Numbered from the stretch's first letter, positions 20,863 through 33,395 are shown. The stretch: DNA of 64,000 bases from Psychrobacter pygoscelis (GCF_004335015.1 NZ_RQRU01000001.1:1140997-1204996), one strand, 5' to 3'. Numbers and translations are program-made. Notes: generated by a model from the sequence alone, not told the origin.

Positions 20863-22140
20863 ATGGCAAAAGATACCACCCCGCAGTGCTCGTTCTGCGG
20901 TAAATCGAAAGACGATGTCCAGCAGCTCATCGCCGCTGATAACGCCAATATTTGTAATGAATGTATTGAGCTATGTACGGACCTCATCGCTGATGGTAGC
21001 GACACAGCCGACAACTTAGACGATGATATTGATACCTCGTGGGTCAATAAAAAGCTACCGACCCCTAAAGAGCTACGCGCCCATCTTGATGACTATGTTA
21101 TCGGTCAGGATTCGGCCAAAAAAGCCCTATCAGTCGCTGTCTATAATCACTACAAACGCCTTAAAGTCAGTCAGCAAATGGCCCAAGATAAGAAGCAAGC
21201 CAAGATTGGTGCTGATGATGCCATGATCGAGCTGTCAAAGAGTAATATCTTGCTTATCGGTCCTACCGGTTCTGGTAAGACGCTATTGGCTCAGACCTTA
21301 GCTCGCTTACTTGATGTGCCATTTGCGATGGCTGATGCAACGACTCTCACTGAAGCCGGCTATGTGGGTGAAGATGTCGAAAATATCGTTCAGAAGCTAT
21401 TGCAAGCATCAGATTATGACGTAAGTAAGGCAGAACAAGGCATCATCTATATCGATGAGATTGATAAAATCAGTAAAAAGGGTGAGAACTTATCAATCAC
21501 TCGTGATGTCTCAGGTGAAGGCGTTCAGCAGGCTTTGCTTAAGCTTATTGAAGGTACAGTCGCCGCTATTCCACCGCACGGTGGTCGCAAGCATCCGCAG
21601 CAAGAGCTCATCCAAGTCGATACCAGCAATATCTTAGTCATCGTCGGTGGTGCATTTGCCGGACTTGATAAAGTGATTCAGCAGCGTACTGAAAAGACCG
21701 GTATCGGCTTCAACGCCGACGTGCGCTCTAAAGAAGATCGTCGCCAAGTCTCTGAGCTGTTTAAAGAGGTCGAGCCAGAAGATTTAATCAAATTCGGTCT
21801 AATCCCTGAGCTCATTGGTCGCTTACCAGTTATCGCTACTTTAGAAGAGTTGGACGAAGACGCCCTCGTACAAATATTGACTCAACCAAAAAATGCTTTG
21901 GTCAAGCAGTATGAGTACTTATTCGATATGGAAGGCGCGAAAATATCCTTCACGGACGAAGCTCTAGACGCTATCGCTAAGAAAGCAATGGAGCGAAAAA
22001 CCGGTGCCCGTGGTCTGCGCTCTATCGTCGAAAATGCTCTACTTGAGACCATGTATGAGCTGCCGTCCATGAAGGATGTCAAGACCGTGTTAGTAGACGA
22101 TACCGTAATCAATGAAGGTGCTACCCCTAAGATTGCTTAA
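20863..22140 (+). CDS. clpX: ATP-dependent Clp protease ATP-binding subunit ClpX
   Basis: 425-residue AAA+ unfoldase. The N-terminal zinc-binding domain has C9, C12, C31 and C34. Walker A is at 133-140 (GPTGSGKT) and Walker B near 194-201 (IIYIDEID). The GYVG pore loop is at 166-169. The IGF tripeptide that docks onto ClpP is present in KTGIGFNAD. Ribosome binding site AGGAG. A strong terminator follows. Confidence 0.98.
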   Translation: MAKDTTPQCSFCGKSKDDVQQLIAADNANICNECIELCTDLIADGSDTADNLDDDIDTSWVNKKLPTPKELRAHLDDYVIGQDSAKKALSVAVYNHYKRLKVSQQMAQDKKQAKIGADDAMIELSKSNILLIGPTGSGKTLLAQTLARLLDVPFAMADATTLTEAGYVGEDVENIVQKLLQASDYDVSKAEQGIIYIDEIDKISKKGENLSITRDVSGEGVQQALLKLIEGTVAAIPPHGGRKHPQQELIQVDTSNILVIVGGAFAGLDKVIQQRTEKTGIGFNADVRSKEDRRQVSELFKEVEPEDLIKFGLIPELIGRLPVIATLEELDEDALVQILTQPKNALVKQYEYLFDMEGAKISFTDEALDAIAKKAMERKTGARGLRSIVENALLETMYELPSMKDVKTVLVDDTVINEGATPKIA

Positions 22141-22193
22141 TCGCTGATTTTAGATTGAGTTAGTATCTACTTAGCTCATCTTCATACAAGCAC

Positions 22194-22227
22194 AAGGCAG
22201 TATCCAATAGTTTGGATACTGCCTTTT
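22194..22227 (+). terminator. Terminator after clpX
   Basis: Long perfect stem AAGGCAGTATCCAA/TTGGATACTGCCTT with a short loop and a T run, about 55 bp past clpX. Confidence 0.92.
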
Positions 22228-22398
22228 TTATTGCCCTAATGGGCTGTTATACAAATTAGTTACAAAGATAATTTAATTAGATGCTGATAATTTATAGATT
22301 ATTGTTTGCTAAATTTTCATAAGACTGTCATATCAGGGTCGTTTATTCGTTATACTTTTGACTTGTTAATCGATCTATCAACACCAAGGAAGGGCATT

Positions 22399-22854
22399 AT
22401 GACTTTTTTCTCTTTACCTGCACCTCTGCAACGATTAGCACAGCTGACTAAGTCGACGTTACCAGCCAGAGCTAAGATTGTATTTTGCTGAGCAGGTCGC
22501 GGCCTTACTTAGAGTCTACGTCAAGAACTTGAGCTACAAAAATGTGGCGTTTCGGCAACTTGTGTGTACCCTAGCGGCATTAAGACCAATATTGCTAATA
22601 GCGCTCGAGGCAATGATAGTATTCGCTCGCTAGGCATGGCGCGAGGTGAGAGCACCATCAGCAGCTTCAATAAAGTACTACGCTTTGATGCGAATGAAGC
22701 CGCTATGATTATCTTATCCGCAGTGGTCAATGATGCTAGGCGCTGTCTTATCGGCAGCGATGCCAAAGTGGTTGATGTGGTTCAGCGGCTACTCACGAGT
22801 CACTATCAGCGGCTCATGAACCAAGCTGCTAAGTTAGGTCGTATTATTCAGTAG
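22399..22854 (+). pseudogene. Remnant of a short-chain dehydrogenase/reductase gene
   Basis: An ATG with a good ribosome binding site (AAGGAAGG) opens 30 codons and meets TGA at 22489. A second in-frame stop (TAG) is at 22510. Beyond it the same frame reads SLRQELELQKCGVSATCVYPSGIKTNIA and onward in good SDR C-terminal style (the short motif YPSGIKTNIA and LIGSDAKVVD are typical). The Rossmann N-terminus and the YxxxK catalytic region are gone, so about half the gene has been deleted in addition to the two stops. Not likely to give an active enzyme. Confidence 0.7.
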
Positions 22855-22951
22855 TTAAATAGCTAGTCAATTAGCATAGAATTCCCGATCAGCGCGCTGC
22901 CTGAACAATAGAGCAACCCCAGCCTATTATCCTGATCCTGTTATCCTATTA

Positions 22952-24043
22952 CTAAGGTAGTGTCATATCTCCTGGCTCAAGCCAACCAGCTTTTCGCATT
23001 AGCGTGGCGACGAGCCAAGCGATAATGGCAGGTAGTACCAACATTAAGAGAACAATCGCTAACCATAACCGGCCCGGGCTCATCAGACTAGCTGAGGCCT
23101 CTAATACGCCAAATACCCCGACCAACCCTGCTGTGCCCATGCCTGCTCCTGTCGCCGTACAATGCAGAGCAAATACGCTGGTAGCAATAGGGCCTGCGAC
23201 CGCACTGGCAACCACTGCTGGCAGTAGGATAATTGGCTTTTTGAGGACATTAGGAATCTGAAGCATACTGGTACCAATCCCCTGTGACACCAGTCCACTC
23301 ACACCATTGTCCCTATAACTGGCGACGGCAAAGCCGACCATATGTGCTGCGCAGCCGACCACCGCCGCGCCTCCCGCCAGACCACCGAGACCAATCGCTA
23401 TACAAATAGCCGCACTAGATGTGGGCATGGTTAATAAGATTCCGACGACGACAGCAATGACAATCCCCATAAAGAAAGGTTGTAGCTCAGTGGCAGCATG
23501 GATACCTTGACCGATGGCATTTACTGCAGCGACGACTGGCGGATTTAAAGTGGCGCACACGGCAAGAGCAACGCCGCAGACCACCAAGGGTATCAATAGG
23601 ATATCTAGCTTGGTACGACCAGCGATAAGGACACCGACGCGATAGGCAAATACCGACGTTAGATAAGCGCCTATCGGATTGCCAGGTAGCGCCAAAAATG
23701 TCGGCGCAGCGCCCACCTGCGGCGTAAACAATGTTCCTGCCATTAAGGCTTCAGAATGCGCGCCTAGCATACCAGCGACCAAGCAGCTGAGCATGACTAG
23801 CGTCGGCGCTTTAAGATAGTAGGCAATACCAACGCCAATCCCAGCTCCCATTAGAATACTCGCCAGCTTACCGATACTCATAAGTACCGGCAAATCAAGC
23901 CATTGTCCTATCTGTGAGATAATAAGACCGGCTATTAAGGTCACAAACAACCCTAGCGCCATACCGGTAAAGGCATCAATAAAATAGGTCTGAAAGAAGC
24001 TTTTAAGCCGACCTTGCTGGGCCATCTGCGTGCTGCTTGTCAT
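22952..24043 (-). CDS. PTS EIIC-like membrane protein (PTS_EIIC_2 family), stand-alone
   Basis: 363 residues with about ten membrane helices. TSMLQIPNVLKKP, AGPIATSVF and GAGMGTAGLVG are typical of the PTS_EIIC_2 family. No IIA, IIB, HPr or EI gene lies nearby, and Moraxellaceae generally lack a sugar PTS. The protein is therefore probably a transporter or membrane protein working without phosphotransfer; substrate unknown. The ATG lacks an evident strong ribosome binding site. Confidence 0.8.
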   Translation of the reverse strand: MTSSTQMAQQGRLKSFFQTYFIDAFTGMALGLFVTLIAGLIISQIGQWLDLPVLMSIGKLASILMGAGIGVGIAYYLKAPTLVMLSCLVAGMLGAHSEALMAGTLFTPQVGAAPTFLALPGNPIGAYLTSVFAYRVGVLIAGRTKLDILLIPLVVCGVALAVCATLNPPVVAAVNAIGQGIHAATELQPFFMGIVIAVVVGILLTMPTSSAAICIAIGLGGLAGGAAVVGCAAHMVGFAVASYRDNGVSGLVSQGIGTSMLQIPNVLKKPIILLPAVVASAVAGPIATSVFALHCTATGAGMGTAGLVGVFGVLEASASLMSPGRLWLAIVLLMLVLPAIIAWLVATLMRKAGWLEPGDMTLP

Positions 24044-24111
24044 CTTAATCCCTTAATGGTTAATCTTCGGTTTTTATGTAACATATGACTATAGAGCTCA
24101 AACATAGCCAC

Positions 24112-24136
24112 AAAAAAAGCGTCTATCACTAGACGC
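24112..24136 (-). terminator. Terminator after the SPOR-domain gene
   Basis: On the minus strand a perfect 7-bp stem GCGTCTA/TAGACGC with a 4-base loop is followed by seven T, about 50 bp past the stop. Confidence 0.88.
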
Positions 24137-24185
24137 TTATCATATATTTTAATATTTAAATTTGCCAACTTTTGGCAGCTATTAT

Positions 24186-25001
24186 TTAGCGGCGCTGCTC
24201 AACGATGAGCGAGTCGATACCATTATTCTGTAAACGCTGCTGGGCACTAATGACCGCTTGACGATTGCTCATGGGACGCGAGATAACCTGATAGAGCGGC
24301 TGACCATTGCCCGTCATTTTTTTCACCACATTAGCATCCACGCCTGCCATTAGCACTTGCGCGCGGCGGCGGTCGGCCTCATCGGCACTACCAAAGCTAT
24401 TAATCTGTAAGATATAAGTCCTGGTACCCGCACTGTCTGGAGTAGCTGCAGAGATTGAAGCGGTCGCTGAGCTATTATTGGTCGTGGCAGCTGGCACATT
24501 ATCATCACCATCATAAGTGGTGTCTTCTTCTACCACAACGATCTGATTATCATCCGCGCCACTTTGTACGCCGTCAGCTTGTGGACTGAGCGTCGTCTGC
24601 TCTTGAATGCTTAAATTGCTATTACTATCCGCTCGCGGCTCTACTCTTGGCTGCGTAACAACTGCATCTGGCTCAAAAGTATTGGGCACTGTCTCGATAC
24701 CCTCATCATCAATAGCCACAGACTCATCAGGGATGGTTGCCATCTCTTGATTGGGCAACACATCATAAAACTCATAGTCGCCATTATCAGTATCTGTCTC
24801 AACTTTGGGCTGAACCTGACGCTCAGCGGTTGTTGTCTCTGAGCCACCCACTGGACTAAAGAAGTCAAAAGAGTTGAACAAATATAAAGCCACCAAGATC
24901 ATCAGTGTCAAAATAGCACCGACCAGCATCCATAAAAAGCCTGAAAGACTGCTACTCTTGCGGCGCTTTTCAACTGCACCTTTTGGTTTTTTGGCTAACA
25001 T
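24186..25001 (-). CDS. SPOR-domain membrane protein (FtsN-like)
   Basis: 271 residues. A basic cytoplasmic N-terminus is followed by one membrane helix (about 21-46), an acidic Thr/Asp/Glu-rich linker (about 50-190) and a C-terminal SPOR domain (about 194-270, YILQINSFGSADEADR onward). SPOR domains bind denuded glycan strands at the septum. It lies 340 bp downstream of argS, an arrangement common in related genomes, and is closed by a terminator. Division role inferred from architecture. Confidence 0.85.
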   Translation of the reverse strand: MLAKKPKGAVEKRRKSSSLSGFLWMLVGAILTLMILVALYLFNSFDFFSPVGGSETTTAERQVQPKVETDTDNGDYEFYDVLPNQEMATIPDESVAIDDEGIETVPNTFEPDAVVTQPRVEPRADSNSNLSIQEQTTLSPQADGVQSGADDNQIVVVEEDTTYDGDDNVPAATTNNSSATASISAATPDSAGTRTYILQINSFGSADEADRRRAQVLMAGVDANVVKKMTGNGQPLYQVISRPMSNRQAVISAQQRLQNNGIDSLIVEQRR

Positions 25002-25341
25002 GACTGTCCCTCTCGGTGCTTATCTTCAAGCCAGCTAATCCCTTTGATTTAATTTTAGATAGGATGACAGCTTTCAGTGTTTAGATAAGCAGTTAGTTGA
25101 TTAACTATATTTTAAACTATGATTATAGAGCGCCTCACTAGTCTGAGCACTGATTAGGCGCGCTTTTCATCAAGATTTCATGAGGTTTGAATTAAACCGT
25201 CATCTAAAACCTGCCTCCTATATAGGGACAGATGTTGTCGATGACGAGTGAAATAAGTAATGTACCCAATCAGCATCATGTCCATAGTGCCTGACGTACC
25301 AATATAGCTCATGATGCTGATTATATTAACCCCACTAGCAG
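25002..25341. other. argS-SPOR gene spacer
   Basis: 340 bp. No ORF. A short inverted pattern around 25266-25328 (CAGCATCAT and ATGATGCTG) could form a loose long-range hairpin past argS. Confidence 0.4.
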
Positions 25342-27171
<1,830 letters not shown>

Positions 27172-27451
27172 AATAGTAACAACTCTAAAAGTCGGATAAT
27201 CTAAAAAATTAGCAATGACAAAATAACTTGTCAATATAGCAATGTTTGCCCTAATTTGCATCATTTATGGCGAATTAACTGGCTATCGACTGCCCGAGAT
27301 GAGCAAAAAATTTGCCCTAAAGCCTTCAGTAAAACCTAGCATGGCTACTGTAGCGTTCCTGTTTTTGTGGTGTCCGCTTAACCACAGACACGTTATAATA
27401 CCTTCATATAGTGCCTAACGTTTTAGGCCTAATTAATATTAGGAAAATTAT

Positions 27452-27670
27452 ATGTTTGCCATTGCTGCCGAGACAGTCACTAGCTGGGGGCTGTACGTAT
27501 TACTGCCCGTCTTTATCGCATTCTTATTCTTTATTATTTGGGATTTGTCTAGAAAGTCCAACGCAGGCCGTGCGGGTACTTTTTGGATGTTTTTGGCCTT
27601 AGGTGCTGGTTTTGTTGGCTTTATTATTAAAGTTCTTATAGAAATGGCATTCGAAAGATGGTTTATTTAA
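27452..27670 (+). CDS. DUF2788 small membrane protein
   Basis: 72 residues with two membrane helices (about 14-29 and 45-66) and the family signature SNAGRAGTFWMF between them. AGGAAAAT precedes the ATG. DUF2788 proteins occur in gammaproteobacteria and have no known role. Divergent from argS. Confidence 0.8.
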   Translation: MFAIAAETVTSWGLYVLLPVFIAFLFFIIWDLSRKSNAGRAGTFWMFLALGAGFVGFIIKVLIEMAFERWFI

Positions 27671-27878
27671 GGCGCTAGCATTGCCTTGATATCATTGATT
27701 TAATAACGATTTAATGACATTGTCTTGACAACGGTAGTGAAAATAGCAACGCAGTATTGTTGGTCAATAGTCAGCAGCTGTGCTTATAATGCTAGGCAGT
27801 GGTGACTTAGTAGCTACTCTGTTTTTATATAGATATTCACCACCATCTGCCGCTATTTTTTAGTAACTTAAATAAAAG

Positions 27879-29072
27879 CTACTTTGAGTTATTTTTAGCA
27901 GCGTCTTTTTTTACGACCTTACTGACATAGCTAGGTAAATCCCAGGCACCACCAGCAAAGCCTCGGCACAGACCTGTAGTTGACTCTTCCGACTTCACAA
28001 AGCGGCTACCATCCCAAATCCAAGCCGCAGTATTCCAGCAGTCGCCCAGTCCTCGGTCTTTGTGAGAGGCCCAAATCTCTCCCTTCTCATAATCACTGCC
28101 ACTTGTGGTGACCAGCAGGGGGCTACTGGGTCTGTCGTTACTGAGCAGCCAGTAACCAAAGCCTTCATTATAAGCGCCTGTCCAGCAAGGATGAATGGCT
28201 AGGGTATGCTGGTCATCAACGGGCAAAAACAACCATTTAGGGTCTTTATTATAATAGGCATTATCAGTGTCAAAGACATCACACTGATTATCCTCACTGT
28301 CTAAAGTCGGCTTGACCCAGCTTGTCATATTATCTTGCCAATAGGCCTTTTGGCTTTTGCTTATACGTCTGAGGTGCTTTGGGTCGTTAGCGACGGCTCG
28401 CTCTGCGCCAGTCGCATCTTCTTCATAATTAGGATAGACATACTGCGAGATGGGATACGCATAAGCAGCATGGATCACCGGAGCAGGCAGCGCTTTTTTA
28501 GGAATTTGCCGGTTGCGACTGTCTTTACTCACTAGCGCTAGCGAGGTTCCGACCCGGCCCTGAACCTCATCAAGCTTAAGAAGAACAGCAGCCAAGCCAT
28601 TATCACTGATCCGGTATCTTTTATCACCCGCTCTTATCTCTATGTTGGTCGCCTTGCGCGCACGGCGGATCACTTGCTTGATTTGCTCTGCGTTTAACTC
28701 ATAGCGGTGGTTATTAGTATCATAATTGATAAAGCCATAGTTTTTATTGTCTAGCCATAGCTCTGGCGGCTTTTGCCTATTAGCTGACTCTGTTTTATCG
28801 ACTGTATCAGGTTCGTCAGATTCGTCTGTATAATTAATATAGGCTGTGGTTACAGGCCTTTGCGCAGCGACAATGAATAGTAGTGAAGCTGGCGGCGACG
28901 TCTCTTCTGCATAGCCCGCGGCGCGGCAAGTCAAAGTATTGTCACAGACCAGCTGCCAATCATTCTGCACGAAGCCCCAACCTGAAAAGGGCTCGCCATA
29001 AGCGGCCAACGCTGGCAGGGACAGCAAGCTACTTAAGGCTATAGTTAATCGCTTGAATACTTTCACCGTCAC
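27879..29072 (-). CDS. DUF1176-family exported protein
   Basis: 397 residues with a signal peptide (MTVKVFKRL to about residue 23). The DUF1176 signature is near the start (QLVCDNTLTCRAAGY) and the late WIWDGSRFV pattern matches this family. Cysteines suggest periplasmic disulfides. Function unknown. The central part has an acidic Asp/Glu/Thr insertion near residues 80-96. Confidence 0.82.
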   Translation of the reverse strand: MTVKVFKRLTIALSSLLSLPALAAYGEPFSGWGFVQNDWQLVCDNTLTCRAAGYAEETSPPASLLFIVAAQRPVTTAYINYTDESDEPDTVDKTESANRQKPPELWLDNKNYGFINYDTNNHRYELNAEQIKQVIRRARKATNIEIRAGDKRYRISDNGLAAVLLKLDEVQGRVGTSLALVSKDSRNRQIPKKALPAPVIHAAYAYPISQYVYPNYEEDATGAERAVANDPKHLRRISKSQKAYWQDNMTSWVKPTLDSEDNQCDVFDTDNAYYNKDPKWLFLPVDDQHTLAIHPCWTGAYNEGFGYWLLSNDRPSSPLLVTTSGSDYEKGEIWASHKDRGLGDCWNTAAWIWDGSRFVKSEESTTGLCRGFAGGAWDLPSYVSKVVKKDAAKNNSK

Positions 29073-29247
29073 CGCTCCTTGCCGAGATTATATGGTCATA
29101 GTTATTAAGATCAACCGGCGCCTAGTTTAATAGTAGCTCTTTGTTAGTACTATTATTAAATTAGTCGTGATTATTATTTCCAATTGTTAATTTCCGCGCC
29201 AACCGTCCTTGCACTCATCTTTTGGGGTTACCTTTATGAAGCCGCCC

Positions 29248-30297
29248 TCACTTAGTGGCGATAAGGGTCGCGCGCATTGGGGCCGGATAACCCTCAATCG
29301 TCTTGCTAGAATCACTAGGGTCTAAGAAGTCACTGAGGGACTGATAAGTCATCCACTCAGTCGCGCGCTGCTCCTCAACACTAGTGATATCGATATCGAC
29401 ACAGCGCACTTCAGTGAAGCCCACCTTGTTAAGCCAGCCCGTTAAGGCTGCCACTGAGGGCAGGAAGTAGACATTATTCATCTTCGCATAGCGGTTATGT
29501 GGCACGAGGACAGTCGTGTCATCGCCTTCAACCACTAGTGTCTCAAGTACCAGCTGACCGCCCTTGACTAGCTGACCCTTGAGCTGTTGTAAATGCTCAA
29601 ACGGGGATGGACGGTGATAGAGAACCCCCATACAGAACACCACATCAAAAAGCTGACTTTGCCTAGGCAGTGCTTCTAAGCCCACAGGGATATAGTGCGT
29701 TCTATTGTTGTCCGCAGCACCAACGAAATGGCGAATCGCCATAAACTGATGATAAAACAAGCATGACGGATCGATGATGATGACCTGTTTGGCACCTGCG
29801 CCCGCCATACGCCAACCATGGTAGCCAGAGCCACCACCGACATCTAACACATAGCGCCCCTCAAGCGTGCCATGATCTGCAACAAGGTGCGGGGCAATTC
29901 GCTGCCACTTCCAGTCGCTATGCCATTCGGTATCAATAAATACTGTATGACGGTCACCCTCAACACCTGAACCAATCTGAAATGGACCTTTTCGCCATGG
30001 CATTAATTGCTTCATCAAAGCCGTAATCTGCTTGTATTCGGCCTCTGATAAATCAGCCTGAATGGTAATCGTGTCGGTATCTAAGTCCACACTATGCACA
30101 TCTATTTGCGGCAGCTTTTCTACTGCTGCCAGATATGCTGGTGCGTGGGCATAGCGCTGCTTGTCTTTAATTGCCGCTAGCCATTCTGGCAGTGCGGCCA
30201 GCCACTCATTAACGATAGGGTGATAATGCACGCGCTCAAGTAGGTCAAGATAGAGGGCGCGTTCGGCGTTATAGATGGTTTTATTGGTCATAGTCAT
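29248..30297 (-). CDS. cmoB: tRNA U34 carboxymethyltransferase
   Basis: 349 residues. Transfers the carboxymethyl group of carboxy-SAM (made by CmoA) to 5-hydroxyuridine at the tRNA wobble position to give cmo5U. The SAM-binding motif DVGGGSGYHGWRM and IIIDPSCLFYHQF, a CmoB hallmark, are present. Two ATGs two codons apart are possible starts. Its partner cmoA is 1.3 kb away with a lipoprotein gene in the opposite direction between them. Confidence 0.93.
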   Translation of the reverse strand: MTMTNKTIYNAERALYLDLLERVHYHPIVNEWLAALPEWLAAIKDKQRYAHAPAYLAAVEKLPQIDVHSVDLDTDTITIQADLSEAEYKQITALMKQLMPWRKGPFQIGSGVEGDRHTVFIDTEWHSDWKWQRIAPHLVADHGTLEGRYVLDVGGGSGYHGWRMAGAGAKQVIIIDPSCLFYHQFMAIRHFVGAADNNRTHYIPVGLEALPRQSQLFDVVFCMGVLYHRPSPFEHLQQLKGQLVKGGQLVLETLVVEGDDTTVLVPHNRYAKMNNVYFLPSVAALTGWLNKVGFTEVRCVDIDITSVEEQRATEWMTYQSLSDFLDPSDSSKTIEGYPAPMRATLIATK

Positions 30298-30809
30298 AGA
30301 TTAGTTAGAGCAGATGTTGGCTAACGTTGAATAAAATTAGCTGGTAGCTAATCCTATGTTAAATAGGTGTAATGTCAATCAGGGTTTACGTCAAGCTGTA
30401 TCGATAATGAAATATTCTAAGGGTTAGGCAGTGCGATTGCGGGGGGCTTTTTGCTGACCGTGTATAGCTTCGCCGCAGCTGACTAGGTAGCTGATCCGTG
30501 CGCTGCACGAGAAGACTATATAGGCATGCAATCTGTTACTGACTTTGTTTATAAGACAATAAATTAACTGAACATAAATAAACTTATTGTAATAACAATA
30601 ACTTTCAGTGTTTAATAAGACATTGATTTTATTAGATTGAATTTAAATATTATCTTGAGGAAATATTAACACACAATCCATTCTTGCATTGCAAATCGCT
30701 AAAAAGCGTGGCTTTTGAGAGTGTTGTTCCCTAAAGTGTTCTCATTAACTTAGAAATCGCCCTACTGACTAAAATACTAACCCATCAATACTTTAAAAGG
30801 TAACCTGCT
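30298..30809. other. Divergent cmoB/lipoprotein intergenic region
   Basis: 512 bp, no credible ORF. A near-palindrome TTATTGT-aa-TAACAATAA lies around 30584-30601 in very AT-rich sequence. Confidence 0.4.
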
Positions 30810-31316
30810 ATGTCTAATAAAAATACTTATATGACCCTTGCCTTGGCCTTATCCGCTATGTTAACAGTTAGCGGCTGCGCTACCAGCGCCAAGAACAGTC
30901 TGAATAAGTTGGTCACTAGCACACCGTCAAATGATATTGTCTTACCGGTAAATTATCTAGACGCTTATGCCAATACCAAAGCCTATTACAATAAATGCGT
31001 TGCTCAAGCTGGCGTCTCTTATCCCAACACGGTAACCACTAATGGAGTGACGGTCACCACTATGGCCCAAACCCCAGACACCACTATCAGCTCTAATCTT
31101 GATAGAGACCATCAAACTGCCTCTATTGATGTATTTATGGGCAGAAAAGCACAGCAGCATATTACCTTCGAGCCTAAAGACGCTAATACTACAGTGGTAC
31201 GCTATTATGGCAGTAAAGCAGGGCTACGCTCCAAAGAGCATAATGACAAAAAGCTTGCTGAGCGGCTAACTACTCTTAAGACTGTCAGCCAAAATCAACT
31301 GACTGAGTGTCTATAA
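30810..31316 (+). CDS. Hypothetical lipoprotein
   Basis: 168 residues. A signal peptide with the lipobox VSGC (Cys at residue 23) is followed by a small soluble domain with two further cysteines (residue about 63 and 167). Not a family I recognise. AAAGGTAA precedes the ATG. It separates cmoB and cmoA and reads against both. Confidence 0.7.
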   Translation: MSNKNTYMTLALALSAMLTVSGCATSAKNSLNKLVTSTPSNDIVLPVNYLDAYANTKAYYNKCVAQAGVSYPNTVTTNGVTVTTMAQTPDTTISSNLDRDHQTASIDVFMGRKAQQHITFEPKDANTTVVRYYGSKAGLRSKEHNDKKLAERLTTLKTVSQNQLTECL

Positions 31317-31572
31317 GCTCTTAACGCCTATAAAGTCAGATATATAATCAATGCTGTTGCTAACTAGGGCTTGTGAGTCACTACAATATTAGCCTATAGA
31401 CTCTCACTGATAATGATGTCTTAACGAAGTTAAAAACTAAAGCTTGTGTTTTGGCATCATCTCATAGCACTGCTAGCTTGTTCCCTTCACTGCTTATCAA
31501 TCGGTCTCCCTCAAAAGCGACTTTGTAAAAGCCGCAGTTGAGCCAAGCTGAAAGGCCAGTCATCAAAACACA

Positions 31573-32376
31573 TTACTTAAACGCAATCATCGACGCAAAG
31601 TTCAAAAATTGAAACCAAGTCAGAGTTCGGCTAAAGCCCACCTGCGCTAGTCGCTCATGATGCTGAGCTAGGGTATCAGTGATTAATACATTTTCTAAAG
31701 CATTACGCTTACCACTAATCTCAAGCTCACTATAGCCATTAGCGCGTTTAAAGTCATAATAGCGCTCAACCAGCCACGCATCGTCTTGCTCATCACCCGA
31801 ATGGGTCTTTTCAGTCAATACCAATATACCACCGTCATTTAGCGCGTCATAGATATTCGCTAACACTCGATAGCGGTCCTCTGGCGGCAAGAACTGTAAC
31901 GTTAAATTCAACACGACCATATCACACGGTGCAAAGTCAATCTCGCGAATGTCCGCGGTAATGACCTCAATGTCATGCTCGGGGTAATTATCTGCCAATA
32001 GCGCTTTGGCTTTATCGGTCATCGCAGGTGAGATATCAACGGCTTTAATTTGCAAATCATTCGCATCAAAGCCACCCGACGCACTCACAAGCGCCATACT
32101 TGCGCCGCCAAGAGAGCAGCCCAAGTCATAAATTCGGCTGACCCTATGCCCCTCAGCATTGGTCTGTCCAAACTGACAATGACGCTGGGCGAATATTGGT
32201 AGCATCGCCAGTACCTGACCATAGCCTGGCACGCTACGGCGGATCATATCAGGGAAGCAAGCCACCACCTGCTCATCAAATGAGAAGCGTGCGGCGCGGT
32301 CTAGAGGCGTGGTAAATACCGTATCAAACAAGGTCTCATGGGAGCTTTGGTCTTGATTAGATTTAGCGTCATTCAT
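31573..32376 (-). CDS. cmoA: Carboxy-S-adenosyl-L-methionine synthase
   Basis: 267 residues. Makes carboxy-SAM from SAM and prephenate, the donor used by CmoB. SAM-binding motif [13 protein letters not shown], then VLNLTLQFL and LTEKTH, all characteristic of CmoA. The first about 25 residues are a polar extension. Same direction as cmoB but not contiguous. Confidence 0.93.
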   Translation of the reverse strand: MNDAKSNQDQSSHETLFDTVFTTPLDRAARFSFDEQVVACFPDMIRRSVPGYGQVLAMLPIFAQRHCQFGQTNAEGHRVSRIYDLGCSLGGASMALVSASGGFDANDLQIKAVDISPAMTDKAKALLADNYPEHDIEVITADIREIDFAPCDMVVLNLTLQFLPPEDRYRVLANIYDALNDGGILVLTEKTHSGDEQDDAWLVERYYDFKRANGYSELEISGKRNALENVLITDTLAQHHERLAQVGFSRTLTWFQFLNFASMIAFK

Positions 32377-32708
32377 TCGGGCAATCCTGCAATATCAGTG
32401 GTGAATATTATAGCAAATACGCCCTTTTACAAATTGCTTTTAAGCGCATCCAAAATAATGCAGCTTATAGTGAGACTGCGCTATCAGCCTTTAATCCATA
32501 ACTCACCAAAACTCTTTGGCGGTTCACTATATACACTATTTAATACTATGTAAGACAACGTTAAACTTAAGTCAATTATTATTGCACCAATTATCCAGTT
32601 ATAATAAATAAAAATAATAACTTAGCCTTGGTCGCTACCTAGAGGTCGGTAAGGGCTTTTTTAACTTTTAGCTTTTCTTAAATAACCAATAAAGGAATAA
32701 AAGAGATT
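32377..32708. other. Divergent cmoA/VWA gene intergenic region
   Basis: 332 bp before the VWA-phosphatase-kinase cluster. AT-rich and expected to hold its promoter; no operator recognised. AAAGGAAT precedes the VWA start. Confidence 0.4.
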
Positions 32709-33395
32709 ATGGAAATAGAATTTGCCAACATAGAGACGCCAAGTAACTATCAAGAAAAGTGTCTTTGCGTGCTAGTTCTTGATATCTCAGGCTCTATGCG
32801 TGGAGGGCGTATCAAGGCGTTAAACGACGGGCTGCAAAGCTTTTATGAAGACATCCGTCAAAACTACTCACTTGCTGATGCTTTAGAGATTGCTATCGTC
32901 ACCTTTGGTGATGCGGCGCAGCGCGTCCTAGAGCCAGCGCTAGTTGAGGACATGAAGATGCCCAAGCTTAAGGCACACGGCGGCATGACCAACTTAGTGG
33001 ACGGTATCGAGACGGCTATTGAGATCGTCGACGAGCGTAAGCAATTTTATCGTCAGCATGGTATCAGTTATAAGCGGCCTTGGATTATTCCCATGACCGA
33101 TGGTATGCCGACCAATAGCGATAACGAGATCTCCCGAATCGCCGATACGGTGCACAGCGGTATGGCGGACAACAGCTTTCACTTCTTTGCCATCGGTGTC
33201 AAAGTGAATAGATCGGCTATGAGAACGCTCAACCGCATAAGCTCGCCCTTAGTGCCAGCCGCTCAGCTGGACGGTATTCGTTTCTCTGATTTCTTTCAAT
33301 GGCTATCTAATAGTATGGATAAAATTTCACACTCTCGTGAGGGCGATACCGTCGATCTTGAAGCGCCAAAATGGATGTCCGGACTCTCTGTGTGA
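32709..33395 (+). CDS. yegL: VWA-domain protein (TerY/YegL-like)
   Basis: 228 residues, one von Willebrand A domain. The MIDAS metal site is complete: D25-x-S27-x-S29, T94 (GGMTN) and D131 (TDGMP). No signal peptide, so cytoplasmic. The first gene of a three-gene set with a PP2C phosphatase and a kinase, the same trio as E. coli yegL-pphC-yegI and the TerY-P triads described by comparative genomics. Probably a metal-dependent binding partner of the kinase or phosphatase. Confidence 0.88.
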   Translation: MEIEFANIETPSNYQEKCLCVLVLDISGSMRGGRIKALNDGLQSFYEDIRQNYSLADALEIAIVTFGDAAQRVLEPALVEDMKMPKLKAHGGMTNLVDGIETAIEIVDERKQFYRQHGISYKRPWIIPMTDGMPTNSDNEISRIADTVHSGMADNSFHFFAIGVKVNRSAMRTLNRISSPLVPAAQLDGIRFSDFFQWLSNSMDKISHSREGDTVDLEAPKWMSGLSV

